Assembly: GCA_963786765.1 (NCBI GenBank)
Contig: CAWBAJ010000007.1
Location: 1 to 64,000 of the forward strand
Length of the DNA stretch: 64,000 nt
Direction: 5' to 3'
From: DATKNA01 sp963786765
GTDB lineage: Bacteria > Actinomycetota > Actinomycetes > Actinomycetales > Kineosporiaceae
Shown: piece by piece, positions 1 to 8,594 of the stretch
Layout: each line of letters begins with the position of its first letter
Numbering within the stretch: position 1 is the first letter of the stretch
Made by a program: the position numbers and the translations under genes
Notes under the pieces: generated by a model
Databases searched by the model: none
Seen by the model: only the letters and a program-made list of their open reading frames with translations
What the model was told of the DNA's origin: nothing

Positions 1-171
1 CAGGTAGATGTCGAGGATCAGAAGGTCCGGATGCAGCTCGGCGATCGACGTCCGTGCCTGGGCCGCGAAATGCACTTGGCCGATACAGGTGAACCCGTCG
101 ATCCGGTCGACACTGGCCGCGTGCACGTGCGCCACCCGGAAGTCGTCGTCGACGACGAGTGTGCGGATCAT
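1..171 (-). CDS. Response regulator, CitB/DcuR type (3' part outside window)
   Basis: The first 57 codons of a response regulator receiver domain run off the left edge of the window. The start of the receiver fold is visible: the acidic triad in VVDDDF near residues 8-10 and the phospho-acceptor region LLILDIYL near residue 50. Its ATG overlaps the stop of the histidine kinase gene (ATGA), so the two are translationally coupled as a two-component pair. In the CitB/DcuR family the missing C-terminus is a DNA-binding helix-turn-helix. Its likely target is the divergent ABC transporter operon starting at 2016, by analogy with CitAB/DcuSR arrangements; the ligand is unknown. Confidence 0.85.
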   Translation of the reverse strand, partial: MIRTLVVDDDFRVAHVHAASVDRIDGFTCIGQVHFAAQARTSIAELHPDLLILDIYL

Positions 172-1803
172 CGTGGTGTCTCTTGCGCGAGCCGTCCGAC
201 GAGGGTGTCGCCGGCCTCGGCGGGCGCTGCGGCCGGTCGGCCCGTCGGCAGATGTACGGTGAAGCGCCCGTTCGGGCCTGGTGTCAGGTCGATGGTGCCG
301 CCGGCGCGCCGGACGACGCGCCGGACCAGCCGAGTCCCACACCTCGCCGGCCCCCATCCTCGGCCGCTTTCGTTGTGTAACCATCCGTGAATACGCGTTC
401 GGCGTCTGCCGGCGCGACGCCGGGCCCGGTGTCGACCACCTCGAGGCAGATGGCGTGGTCGTCGTCCTTCAGGTTCACGGTGACGGTTCGCGGCGGCTCG
501 GTGATCGCGACGGCCTCGATGGCGTTGTCGACGAGGTTGCCGATCACGGTCGTCAGCGTCAGGGTCAGCGCCTTCGGCGCGTCGAGGTGCGAGTCCTCCG
601 TGACGACGAGGTCGACCCCGTGCTCCTTCGCGACCGACTGCTTGGCGACGAGCAAGGCTGCGAGTGCCGGCGGCGCGATCCGGGCCCGGAGCGCCTCGGC
701 AGAGGCGAGGTCGTCCTGCCCCAGGACTGTGAGATAGCGCCGGGCCTCCTCGTGCTCCCCCAGGTCCAGCAGCCCGGCGAGCACGTGCAGCCTGTTGACG
801 AACTCGTGCTGCTGGGCCCGCAGCGCGTCGGTCAAGCCACTGATGGCGTTCATGCGCCGGACGAGACCCTCGAGCTCGGTGCGGTCCTGGAGAGTGGCGA
901 CGCTGCCGGCGTCGCGGCCCGCCACGGTCGCGGGCCGCCGGTTAATGACCAGCAGGGTGTCGTCGGTGACGACGCGGTGGTCGGTGCCAGGGATGTCCCC
1001 GGCCAGCACGCTGCGGAGCCGCCCCGCCGGCAAAGATCGGTCAATCGCCGCCCGATCGCGTTCTCGCGGATGCCCAGCAGTCGCCGGGCCTGATCATTGA
1101 TCAGTCGGACCCGCCCCTCGGTGTCGAAGCCGATCACGCCTTCGTGGATGCCGTACAGCATCGCCTCGCGCTCCTGCAGGAGTGCCGCGATCTGCCGGAG
1201 TTCGAGCCCGAACGTGAGCCGTTTCAGGGCGCGGGCCATGAGGAGCGCGGCAACCGTGCCGACGAGCAGGGCCAGGCCGGAGTACCCCACGATCGTCGGA
1301 GCCACGGCCGACGCCTCGTTCGAGACCTGCGTCTCGAGCATGCCCACCGAGACCTGACCGATGACCTCACCGGCGGTATCGACGATCGGCGCCTTGCCGT
1401 TGGCCGACCGCCCGAGGCTGCCGTTGTCTACGCCCACGTGGTCGCGCCCGTCGAGGGCGGCGACGGGCTCCTCGAGGCGCTGCCCGACCAGCTGCGGGTT
1501 CGGGTGCGAGAACCGCAGCCCGTTCCGGTCCGTGATGACGATGTAGGTGAGGCCAGCGCGCTCGCCGAGATGTCGTGCCAGCGGCTGCAGTTGGTTCTGC
1601 GGGTCACCCGCGGCCACGGCCTGCCGGACCTCTGCGAGGGCCGCCACCATGTCGGCTGCGGTCCGCGCCCGCTCCTCGTACTGACTGTCGAGGGTCTGTC
1701 GGGCCAGCCGCCCGTAGAGCACCGCCCCGACGGCGGTCGTGACGATGAGGACGCCGACGATGCCGAGAAGCATCTGGGACGCCAGTGTCCGAAGCCGCCA
1801 CAT
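168..1803 (-). pseudogene. Sensor histidine kinase, CitA/DcuS family, two frameshifts
   Basis: The ATG at 1803 is preceded by a GAAAGGCGG Shine-Dalgarno. In order the product has a first membrane helix (about residues 10-30), an extracytoplasmic PDC/CitA-like sensor with the VITDRNG...SHPNP segment, a second membrane helix, a PAS domain (YGIHEGVIGFD), the H-box QQHEFVNRLH, and the ATPase N-box GNLVDNAIEA with the G1 box DTGPGV. The frame is lost near 1030 (after RRLTDL) and again near 320 (after RRGVGL, where GGCTGG would read correctly as GGCCTGG). Past each break the protein continues in another frame down to a stop that overlaps the regulator's ATG. Sequence on both sides is well conserved, so the breaks are either recent mutations or assembly indels. 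If the frames are restored it is a membrane kinase sensing small carboxylates or related ligands. Confidence 0.8.
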
Positions 1804-2015
1804 CGCGACCGCCTTTCGCCTGTCCGCCTCGAGTATGACGCCGCTGCGGCGTCGTTCCCACCGTCGGGGGTGGGCCGGCGAGCACAACGCACGTAATGCA
1901 CGAAATCCGCGAGTGCGTGCGATATCACGAGTTGCGCTCACAAAGAGCAGAACTCTTCCGGCGCCGGCCAGGGACGCGTCATCCTTCGGGTCACGACGAG
2001 GCTAAGGAGCCGACC
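1804..2015. promoter_or_regulatory. Divergent promoter region between kinase and ABC operon
   Basis: This 212-base gap separates the divergent kinase and transporter genes and must hold both promoters. The stretch around 1885-1925 carries GCAC/GTGC half-sites (GCACGTAATGCACG... and GAGTGCGTGC) that could be operator elements for the response regulator. No confident -35/-10 pair is visible. The ribosome site AAGGAG sits six bases before the GTG at 2016. Confidence 0.35.
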
Positions 2016-2828
2016 GTGGAATCCTCTCCGGCGATCCAGCTCATCGCGGCGACGAAGCGATTCGCCACCCCGAGCGGTGGTGTCTACACCGCTCTGCAGG
2101 ACCTCGACGTCGCTGTGGATCGCGGCGAGTTCTGCGCGGTGGTCGGGCCGACGGGGTGCGGCAAGTCCACCACGCTCACTCTCGTCGCGGGTCTCGAACG
2201 GCCGAGCGCCGGTCAGGTCCTCATCGACGGCGATCCGGTCAGGGGCGTCACCCCCGGTGTCGGCTTCGTCTTCCAGAACGACGCCGTCTTCCCGTGGAAG
2301 ACGGTTCTCGACAACGTCGCCGCTGGCCCGCGATTCAGGGGCGCCAGGCGACAGGCTGCCGAGGAGGCCGCGCGCGACTGGTTGCGCCGCGTCGGCCTGT
2401 CGGGATTCGAGGACCGTTTCCCGTACCAATTGTCGGGCGGAATGCGCAAGCGTGTGGCGCTGGCGCAGAGCCTGATCAACGAGCCGAAGGTGCTTCTCAT
2501 GGACGAGCCGTTCTCGGCCCTCGACGTCCAGACGCGCTCGATCATGTCCGACGAGCTGCTGTCGCTGTGGGACCTCACCCGACCTGCCGTCGTGTTCGTC
2601 ACCCACGACCTCGAGGAGGCCATCGCCCTCGCGGACAAGGTCGTCGTGCTGACGGCCGGCCCCGGCCGCGTAAAGGCGACCTTCCGGGTCGATCTGCCGC
2701 GGCCCCGCAACGCGCAGGAGATCCGGTTCACGGACGAGTTCCTCTCGCTCTACCACGAGATCTGGGAGGCGCTGCGCACCGAGGTCGAGACGGCGTACGC
2801 CCGAACGACGGCGCAGGTTCCGGCATGA
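2016..2828 (+). CDS. ABC transporter ATPase, SsuB/TauB (nitrate/sulfonate/taurine) type
   Basis: This is the nucleotide-binding subunit of an uptake transporter, about 270 aa, the usual size for SsuB/TauB. It has Walker A GPTGCGKST, a Q-loop in FVFQNDAVFPW, the signature LSGGMRKR, Walker B VLLMDEPFSALD and the switch histidine in FVTHDLEEA. The aromatic FPW after the Q-loop is typical of this subfamily. The GTG at 2016 is chosen over the in-frame ATG at 1896 because AAGGAG lies six bases upstream and the ABC fold begins just after it. The gene overlaps the permease gene by four bases (ATGA), and the binding protein follows at 3737. Substrate cannot be read from this subunit. Confidence 0.9.
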   Translation: MESSPAIQLIAATKRFATPSGGVYTALQDLDVAVDRGEFCAVVGPTGCGKSTTLTLVAGLERPSAGQVLIDGDPVRGVTPGVGFVFQNDAVFPWKTVLDNVAAGPRFRGARRQAAEEAARDWLRRVGLSGFEDRFPYQLSGGMRKRVALAQSLINEPKVLLMDEPFSALDVQTRSIMSDELLSLWDLTRPAVVFVTHDLEEAIALADKVVVLTAGPGRVKATFRVDLPRPRNAQEIRFTDEFLSLYHEIWEALRTEVETAYARTTAQVPA

Positions 2829-3703
2829 CCACGGGGATCGCCCGGTCGGGGAACCTGGCGCTGCAAGCGGGCACGCCTCGCATCTCCGTGCGGAAGGCGC
2901 GACGACGGCGTCGCGTGGTCCTGAACCTCGCCCGACTCGCGCTCGTGGTGGTCGCCCTGGGCAGCTGGGAACTCCTCGTCCGCAGCGGCCACATCGACCC
3001 CTTCTTCTGGGGGCAGCCGTCCGGGGTCTGGGACACGCTGAGGACCTGGGTGACCGAGGGGACCCCGCAGGGATCGCTCGCCGAACAGATCCTCGTCACC
3101 TTGCAAGAGGCGGTCTACGGCTTCGTCATCGGCGTGGTCCTCGGCGTCGTGTCCGGCATCGCCCTCGGTCGCAACGCCTTCCTCGCCGACCTGCTCTCAC
3201 CGTTCATCAAGGTCGCGAACTCCATCCCCCGCATCGTGCTCGGATCCCTCTTCGTGCTCGCTTTCGGTTTCGGCCTGACCTCGAAGGTCGTCCTGGCGGT
3301 GGTCCTGGTGTTCTTCGGCGTGTTCTTCAACGCCTTCCAAGGAACACGCGAGGTCGACCGCAACCTCATCGCCAACGCACGTATCCTTGGGGCCTCGCGC
3401 TGGCAGACCACCCGTCAGGTGATCCTCCCGTCGGCGTTCACGTGGATCCTCGCGAGCCTGCACATCAGCTTCGGCTTCGCCCTCATCGGTGCCGTCGTCG
3501 GCGAACTCCTCGGCGCCGACAAGGGCATGGGTCTGCTGATCCGCAGCTCACAGAACAACTTCCAGGTGAACGGCGTCCTGGCCGGCATGGTCGTCATCGC
3601 CGTCATCGCGCTCGTCGCCGAAACCCTCATCACCGCGCTCGAGAAGCGCCTTCTGCGGTGGCGCCCGCCCACGGGCCAGGGCGCCGACCTGACCACCGTC
3701 TGA
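2825..3703 (+). CDS. ABC transporter permease, SsuC/TauC type
   Basis: This is the membrane subunit of the same transporter, 292 aa with about six hydrophobic helices. A basic N-terminal tail (RKARRRRR) precedes the first helix. The EAA loop that docks onto the ATPase appears around NARILGASRWQTTRQVILPS. The start ATG overlaps the ATPase stop, so the two are coupled. The family (BPD_transp_1, SsuC-like) imports nitrate, sulfonates, taurine, bicarbonate or pyrimidine-like compounds; the substrate here is undetermined. Confidence 0.9.
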   Translation: MTTGIARSGNLALQAGTPRISVRKARRRRRVVLNLARLALVVVALGSWELLVRSGHIDPFFWGQPSGVWDTLRTWVTEGTPQGSLAEQILVTLQEAVYGFVIGVVLGVVSGIALGRNAFLADLLSPFIKVANSIPRIVLGSLFVLAFGFGLTSKVVLAVVLVFFGVFFNAFQGTREVDRNLIANARILGASRWQTTRQVILPSAFTWILASLHISFGFALIGAVVGELLGADKGMGLLIRSSQNNFQVNGVLAGMVVIAVIALVAETLITALEKRLLRWRPPTGQGADLTTV

Positions 3704-3736
3704 CCCGGCATCCCGCCACCTTCGAAGGAGCACCAC

Positions 3737-4834
3737 ATGTCCAACGCGTCCACAGTGTCCGGCAGAAAGATCACCCTTGCGGTGACAGTCGCCCTCACGG
3801 CGGCGATGGCCACGGCCGGCTGCGCCAACAACGCGTCCAGCGGCGGCGCGACGTCAACGGCCGGAGGGGCCGCCGGGTCCATCGCGGCCGGCGCCCCTCA
3901 GGTCACGATCATGGTGGGCGGCCTCTCGAAGCAGATCTACCTGCCTTACATGCTTGCGAAGCAACTGGGCTATTACGACAAGGCCGGCGTGAACGTCAAG
4001 CTGATCGACGAGCCCGCCGGCGGCGACGCGACCCAGAACATGATCGCGGGCCAGGTTCAGGGCGTTGGCGGGTTCTACGACCACAACATCGCCCTCCAAG
4101 GACAGGGCAAGTCTTCGGAGTCCGTGATCTCGATGCTGCAGATCCCCGGGGAGGTCGAGCTCTGCCGCAGCGACCTCAAGGGCGTGGTGAAGTCGCCGGC
4201 CGACTGGAAGGGGCGCTCGCTGGGCATCACGGACACCGGCTCCTCGACCGACTTCCTCACCCAGTACCTCGCAACGAAGAACGGCATCAACCCTGCCGAT
4301 ACCACGAGGCGAGGCGTCGGGGCCGGCGCCACCTTCATCGCCGCGATGAAGCAGAAGGCTATCGACTGCGGCATGACCACCGAGCCGACGGTGTCGAAGG
4401 TACTCGCGGACGGCACCGGCTTCATCCTGCTCGACATGCGGACGGCCGACGGCTCGCGTCAGGCCCTGGGCGGGACCTACCCGGCCACCTCGCTGTATAT
4501 GACGACCGACTACGTCAACGCCCACAAGGACGTCGTCCAGAAGCTGGTCAACGCTTACGTGTCGACGCTGAAGTGGATTCAGGGCCACAACGGCGATCAG
4601 ATCGCGACGATGATGCCGCCGGACTACTACGCCGGCGTCGGTAAGGCCGCGTACGCCAAGGCTCTCGACAGCGAGAAAGGCATCTTCAACCCGACCGGCA
4701 TCATGCCGCCCGACGGGCCCAAGACCGCCCTCGCCGTCCTTTCGGCCTTCAACCCGGCCGTCAAGGGCAAGACCATCGATCTCGCGAAGACCTACACCGA
4801 CACGTTCGTGCAGTCGGCCACCCCGGTGTCCTGA
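3737..4834 (+). CDS. ABC transporter substrate-binding lipoprotein (NMT1/SsuA-like)
   Basis: This 365-aa binding protein has a lipoprotein signal peptide: a short charged start, a hydrophobic stretch and the lipobox TAGC, with the lipidated Cys at about residue 29. The mature part follows a Ser/Ala/Gly-rich linker and has the periplasmic-binding-protein II fold of the NMT1/SsuA group (MVGGLSKQIYLPYMLAKQLGYYDKAG is split here as MVGGLSKQIYL and LAKQLGYYDKAG; later motifs are ADWKGRSLGI and TDTGSSTDFL). It would be anchored outside the membrane and deliver ligand to the permease at 2825. A GAAGGAG ribosome site precedes the ATG. Relatives bind riboflavin or thiamine precursors, sulfonates or aromatic acids; the ligand is not predictable here. 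Confidence 0.88.
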   Translation: MSNASTVSGRKITLAVTVALTAAMATAGCANNASSGGATSTAGGAAGSIAAGAPQVTIMVGGLSKQIYLPYMLAKQLGYYDKAGVNVKLIDEPAGGDATQNMIAGQVQGVGGFYDHNIALQGQGKSSESVISMLQIPGEVELCRSDLKGVVKSPADWKGRSLGITDTGSSTDFLTQYLATKNGINPADTTRRGVGAGATFIAAMKQKAIDCGMTTEPTVSKVLADGTGFILLDMRTADGSRQALGGTYPATSLYMTTDYVNAHKDVVQKLVNAYVSTLKWIQGHNGDQIATMMPPDYYAGVGKAAYAKALDSEKGIFNPTGIMPPDGPKTALAVLSAFNPAVKGKTIDLAKTYTDTFVQSATPVS

Positions 4835-4851
4835 CGTCGTCGGGCCCACGG

Positions 4852-4885
4852 CCGGACGCCGGGCCACCAAGGCCGCGGCGTCCGG
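4852..4885 (+). terminator. Strong stem-loop after the ABC operon
   Basis: A perfect 10-base outer stem (CCGGACGCCG pairing with CGGCGTCCGG) encloses a second short stem (GGCC/GGCC around ACCAA). It lies 18 bases after the stop of the binding-protein gene. There is no T-run, as is common for actinobacterial terminators. Confidence 0.7.
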
Positions 4886-5080
4886 TCCGAAGGCTCGTCC
4901 CGCAGCTGAGTGAGCGATCGCTGTCGGCACGCCAGGAAGAGCAACAGGCGAGCCCTCATCCACCTGCCGCTTTCCGATTCGTGGCACCATCGGCGCCCGC
5001 CTGGGCGCGACGGCCGGCTTGGACAAGCGGCCTCGTCACCGTGCCGACGACTTCATGCGCCGACCCCACCCGCTTGCGGC

Positions 5081-5238
5081 GTGACCCGAGTTGTGACGCG
5101 AACTTGTGGCCACTGCAGTAGCAGGAGCAACCCCAGCGTGATCCACCGAAGGCAAAGCAACAGGTAGAAGGCGCAGTCGACCCTGTCGATCATCCTTCTA
5201 ATCCGACGGTCGCAGGTTCGATCCCTGCCGGGCGCGCC
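5081..5238 (+). repeat. att-like repeat copy A, ending in tRNA-Arg(UCU) 3' half
   Basis: The unit starts with two GTGAC repeats (GTGACCCGAG and GTGACGCGAA), passes through the shared GCAAAGCAACAGGTAGAAGG segment and ends at 5195-5238 with an anticodon loop CTTCTAA, a variable region and a well-formed T-arm (GGTTCGATCC inside a GCAGG/CCTGC stem). The 5' half of a tRNA is missing, so this is not a working tRNA. It matches copies at 8473/9764, 12924, 27394 and 35884, all on the same strand. The layout is that of an integrase att site crossing over in the anticodon loop; the GTGAC repeats may be arm-type integrase sites. Confidence 0.75.
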
Positions 5239-5614
5239 CTCACCAGGCATTATGTCCTGGCACATATGTCTGCGATCATGCTCGTGACAAGAAGGCTCCT
5301 CTGTGAGGAGGCCGCGGGCCGCGGTCGGGCTCCTCGGGTGGAACGCGCAGACACGGCACCCGCTTCATCCCGCAAGCCAATCGCCGATCGGGACGTGTGA
5401 TGGAAGCTCGTGGTCACCAAGCTGGACTGGCTCGCCCGCTCCCTGCCCGACGCATGCTCTCCGCCGCCTTCGTGGCGGCCCCTGGACGGCGACCTCGTGG
5501 AGAGCCGCTCCCGTTGCGGTATGCCAAGGGCAGCCTCCCGATCGCGCGTCGGTGCCGTCTGACATCCTCGGCGGGAGGCGCCGATGGCACGGCGTCCGGC
5601 ACCTGGAGGTTGGC
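5239..5614. other. Intergenic region, no gene seen
   Basis: These 376 bases lie between att-like copy A and the DUF1737 gene. No frame has a convincing protein or a recognisable RNA. It should contain the promoter of the metZ operon, but no clear -35/-10 pair is visible. Confidence 0.4.
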
Positions 5615-5830
5615 ATGGGTGAGACGGCACCCGAGGCGGCCGGCCGCTTGCGGTATCGCCTGCTGACCGGCCAGGACGACCGCTCGTTCTGCGAGCGGGT
5701 CAGCCAGGCGCTCGACGAGGGGTACCACCTCCACGGCGGCCCGGCGCTCACGTTCGACGGGGCGCAGGTGCTCGTGGCCCAGGCGGTCGTGCTGCTCGAG
5801 CCGCCCGCGCCGGCGGCCGGGGAGGTCTGA
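5615..5830 (+). CDS. DUF1737 domain protein
   Basis: This small protein of 71 aa carries the DUF1737 pattern: YRLLTG near the start and LDEGYHLHGGPALTFDG near the middle, followed by an aliphatic strand. GGAGG lies six bases before the ATG at 5615. It begins a three-gene operon with a rhodanese (gap of three bases) and O-succinylhomoserine sulfhydrylase. DUF1737 proteins are repeatedly found next to metZ in actinobacteria, which suggests a helper role in sulfur assimilation, but the biochemical function is not known. Confidence 0.75.
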   Translation: MGETAPEAAGRLRYRLLTGQDDRSFCERVSQALDEGYHLHGGPALTFDGAQVLVAQAVVLLEPPAPAAGEV

Positions 5831-5833
5831 GCG

Positions 5834-6247
5834 ATGCGGCGCGCGGGGGACCTGGATCCCGAACAGGCCTACCGCCTGTTGGCGGAGGATCCGGACGCCG
5901 TCCTCGTCGACGTGCGCACCAGGGCGGAGTGGGTCTACGTGGGGCTGCCCGATCTCACCGCGCTCGGCAAGGACGTCATCGGGGTGGAATGGGTCCGCTA
6001 TCCCGACGGGGCCCCGAACGACGCCTTCCTCGACGAGCTCTGCCTCGCCGGCGTCCGGCCCGAGTGGCCCGTCCTCTTCATCTGCCGCTCCGGCGTCCGG
6101 TCCGGCGCGGCCGCCGACGCCGCGGCGCAAGCGGGCTATGCGCGCACCTACAACGTGTCGGACGGCTTCGAGGGGCCGCTGGACGCCGACTGCCACCGGG
6201 GCGTCCGCGGTTGGAGGGCCGCCGGACTGCCGTGGCGGCAGTCGTGA
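5834..6247 (+). CDS. Rhodanese-like sulfurtransferase
   Basis: This single rhodanese domain of 137 aa has LVDVRTRAEW near the N-terminus and the active-site loop FICRSGVRSG, whose Cys carries persulfide sulfur. The loop CRSGVR(S) matches the sulfurtransferase type. It sits between the DUF1737 gene and metZ and overlaps the metZ start. The context suggests that it passes sulfur to the homoserine sulfhydrylation step or trims sulfur species around it. That link is inferred from gene order only. Confidence 0.85.
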   Translation: MRRAGDLDPEQAYRLLAEDPDAVLVDVRTRAEWVYVGLPDLTALGKDVIGVEWVRYPDGAPNDAFLDELCLAGVRPEWPVLFICRSGVRSGAAADAAAQAGYARTYNVSDGFEGPLDADCHRGVRGWRAAGLPWRQS

Positions 6248-7428
6248 CGCCCGAGGTGCAGCCGGAGTGGGGCGCGGACACCCTCGCCGTCCGCGGCGGC
6301 CTCGTCCGGTCGGGCTTCGACGAGACCGCCGAGGCCCTCTTCCTGACCCAGGGGTACGTCTACGAGACCGCGGCACAGGCCGAGGCGGCCTTCGCCGGCG
6401 AGGTCGACCACTACATCTACTCCCGCTACGGCAACCCCACCGTCCGCGCCTTCGAGGAGCGGCTGCGGCTGATGGAGGGCGCCGATGCGTGCTTCGCCAC
6501 GGCGACGGGGATGGCCGCGGTGTTCACGTCGCTCGCGGCGTTCCTGCGTGCCGGTGACCGCGTCGTCGCATCCCGGGCGCTGTTCGGGTCGTGCTTCGTC
6601 ATCCTCGACGAGTTGCTGCCGCGCTGGGGCATCAGCACCGAGTTTGTCGACGGGCACGACCTCGCGCAGTGGGAGAAAGCGCTCGCGACACCTGCGCGGG
6701 GCGTGTTCTTCGAGTCCCCGTCCAACCCCATGCAGGATCTCGTCGACGTCGCCGCGGTCTGCGAGCTCGCCCACGCGGCCGGCGCCCGGGTCGTCGTCGA
6801 CAATGTGTTCGCGACACCGCTGCTGCAGAAGCCGTTCGCACTGGGCGCGGACGTCGTCGTGTACTCGGCGACCAAGCACATCGACGGCCAGGGCCGGGTC
6901 CTCGGCGGGGCGATCCTCGGGCCGAAGGAGTACGTCGACGGTGACGTCCAGACGCTCATGCGACACACCGGACCCTCGCTGAGCCCGTTCAACGCCTGGG
7001 TGCTGCTCAAGGGACTCGAGACCTTGCGGCTACGGCTAGACCATCAGTGCGCCGTCGCGGCCCGGCTCGCGCTCTGGCTGGAGGCGCACCCGCGGGTGCG
7101 GTCGGTCCGATACCCGTATCTGCCGTCTCACCCCCAGTACGACCTCGCCCGGCGACAGATGTCCGCGGGCGGCACCGTGGTCACCTTCGAGGTCGACGGC
7201 GGCAAGGACGAGGCCTTCGCGATGCTCGACGCGTTTCGGATCATCGACATCTCCAACAACCTCGGAGACGCCAAGTCCCTGGTCACGCATCCGGCCACCA
7301 CGACCCATCGCCGCCTGACGCCCCAGGCGCGTGCGGACGCCGGCATCACCGACGGTGTCGTCCGGATCAGCGTCGGCCTCGAGGACCCCGACGACCTGCT
7401 GGCCGACCTGGAGCAGGCGCTGCGCTGA
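6232..7428 (+). CDS. metZ: O-succinylhomoserine sulfhydrylase
   Basis: This PLP enzyme of the Cys/Met metabolism family (about 398 aa) makes homocysteine directly from an activated homoserine ester and sulfide. The N-terminal DTLAVRGGL, the YSRYGNPTV region and the PLP lysine in YSATKHIDGQGRV (typical of MetZ) are all present. Two in-frame GTG starts are possible, 6232 and 6244. The first has GGAGGG 13 bases upstream; the second overlaps the rhodanese stop as GTGA. The operon with DUF1737 and rhodanese is a known actinobacterial arrangement. Confidence 0.9.
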   Translation: MAAVVTPEVQPEWGADTLAVRGGLVRSGFDETAEALFLTQGYVYETAAQAEAAFAGEVDHYIYSRYGNPTVRAFEERLRLMEGADACFATATGMAAVFTSLAAFLRAGDRVVASRALFGSCFVILDELLPRWGISTEFVDGHDLAQWEKALATPARGVFFESPSNPMQDLVDVAAVCELAHAAGARVVVDNVFATPLLQKPFALGADVVVYSATKHIDGQGRVLGGAILGPKEYVDGDVQTLMRHTGPSLSPFNAWVLLKGLETLRLRLDHQCAVAARLALWLEAHPRVRSVRYPYLPSHPQYDLARRQMSAGGTVVTFEVDGGKDEAFAMLDAFRIIDISNNLGDAKSLVTHPATTTHRRLTPQARADAGITDGVVRISVGLEDPDDLLADLEQALR

Positions 7429-7822
7429 CCAAGGCCTTGCCGCGGCAGAGCCGAGGTCACCGGCTCACCCGCTGCCTACGCAGAGCGTCCGGTCGGAAGA
7501 CCCCCTGGCTGAGTCCTACGACCAATGCCTCAGCAACGCCCGGATGCTCATCACCTCGGCGGCGCCGTCGCCTGGCCACTCTCGTACGCGCTGGTCGCGA
7601 GCGACGGGAGCGATCCTCAAGGGCGTGAACGGGTGGGTCGAGCGACTCCACAACAGGACACTGTGGGCCGTTGGGCGCTGTCAGCCCCTCGCGCGACTGC
7701 GCCGCGGACACGTGCGCCTTTGAGGCCGAGCTTCCGTTCATGACAGTCCTTCTCGTAGCGCAGGCCTGTTCCCCCTTCCTTCGATATCCTGGTCGTTGAT
7801 CGACTGATCGGTGGGAGGACTG
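7429..7822. other. Intergenic region, no gene seen
   Basis: Nearly 400 bases between metZ and the small gene pair. All frames give only low-quality reading frames with no recognisable domain. The last 30 bases contain the GGGAGGAC ribosome site of the next gene. Confidence 0.4.
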
Positions 7823-8041
7823 GTGCCGAAGGACATCACGGGTCATCCCGTGCTGACTGCCGAGGATCTTGACCGGATGACGCCAGAGGAGCGGCAGGCC
7901 GCGTTCGACGCCCGTGTCGTGACTGACCTCGACGAGCTCCCCACCGAGTACGTGGCCCAGCTTCAGGCCCGCGCGGCGGCCCTGGCCGCTCGGCGCGAGG
8001 CCGTGCAGGCCTCTGATCAGGACGTGCCGCACGCCTCGTGA
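7823..8041 (+). CDS. Small acidic protein, possible antitoxin
   Basis: The GTG at 7823 is preceded by GGGAGGAC. The 72-aa product is acidic and helical, with LTAEDLDRMTPEERQAAFDA followed by an Ala/Arg-rich C-terminal helix. I do not recognise a named family. It overlaps the next gene by four bases (GTGA). Size, composition and coupling match an antitoxin gene placed before its toxin, but no DNA-binding motif is evident. The assignment is an inference from gene arrangement. Confidence 0.55.
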   Translation: MPKDITGHPVLTAEDLDRMTPEERQAAFDARVVTDLDELPTEYVAQLQARAAALAARREAVQASDQDVPHAS

Positions 8042-8388
8042 CCTCGCCTCGCAGAGAAGTCCGCCCCACCCGCGACTTCTATCTTGCGCTTGAGCGTCAG
8101 CTCCCCGCCGAGCGAGGTCCGGCAGGCCAGCCGTCCCGCGCAGACTTCCAATTCCACGAGCTGGTGTCGATCTTCACCAGGTTCGTCACCGGCTGGGACG
8201 AGCTCCCCCGGATCGTGCCCGGCCGAGAGGACCACCGGGTCCTGGTGGTCCGCGGCGTCCTGCTGCGCGCGATCTCCGTCATCGGTCAGCTCGCCCCCGA
8301 CGGCGCGATCGAGCTCGTCGACATCGAGCTCGACACCACGTGGCCAGAGGATGACGGTAGCGACGTCGACGAGGATGCCGGGAGCTGA
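8038..8388 (+). CDS. Small protein, possible RelE/ParE-like toxin
   Basis: The 116-aa product starts with a GTG overlapping the previous stop. It has an alpha-helical N-terminus (TRDFYLALERQLP) and a beta-rich second half with short strands: DHRVLVVRG, LLRAISVIGQL and AIELVDIEL. This alpha-then-beta order is compatible with a RelE/ParE-type fold, though no catalytic residues can be assigned. With the small acidic gene upstream it resembles a type II toxin-antitoxin pair. It could equally be an unrelated hypothetical protein pair on the mobile island. Confidence 0.5.
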   Translation: MTSPRREVRPTRDFYLALERQLPAERGPAGQPSRADFQFHELVSIFTRFVTGWDELPRIVPGREDHRVLVVRGVLLRAISVIGQLAPDGAIELVDIELDTTWPEDDGSDVDEDAGS

Positions 8389-8472
8389 CCAGGGGCACCC
8401 GATGCCGCCTTGGCAGCGACCCACGTAAGACCCGCCGCCGCCCCGCGCGGAGCCACGTGATCCCTGCATGCG

Positions 8473-8594
8473 TGACAAGAAACGTGACAAGAACCTGCGG
8501 CGATCAGGGCAGCTCCAGAAGCTCCAGGCTGATCGACTGTGAGCAAAGCAGCAGGTAGAAGCCGTAGTCGGCGTGGTCCGTCACCCTTAGGTAG
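8473..8594 (+). repeat. att-like repeat copy B (left part)
   Basis: This copy carries the paired GTGACAAGAA motifs, the CTCCAGAAGCTCCAGG segment and GCAAAGCAGCAGGTAGAAG, then breaks off at CACCCTTAGG, exactly where the other copies read CACCCTTCTAATCCG. The missing tRNA-derived end is found at 9764 (copy C). The IS-like DNA between them therefore appears to have split one original copy. Confidence 0.7.

Noticed and set aside
3737..4834. A thiamine or riboflavin assignment for the binding protein, with a riboswitch
   Set aside because: The NMT1-like fold is shared by many substrates and no riboswitch-like structure is visible upstream of 2016.
5195..5238. A tRNA gene (anticodon loop CTTCTAA and T-arm)
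   Set aside because: The 5' half and the matching acceptor and D-arm strands are absent here and in every other copy, so these are tRNA-derived repeat ends and not genes.
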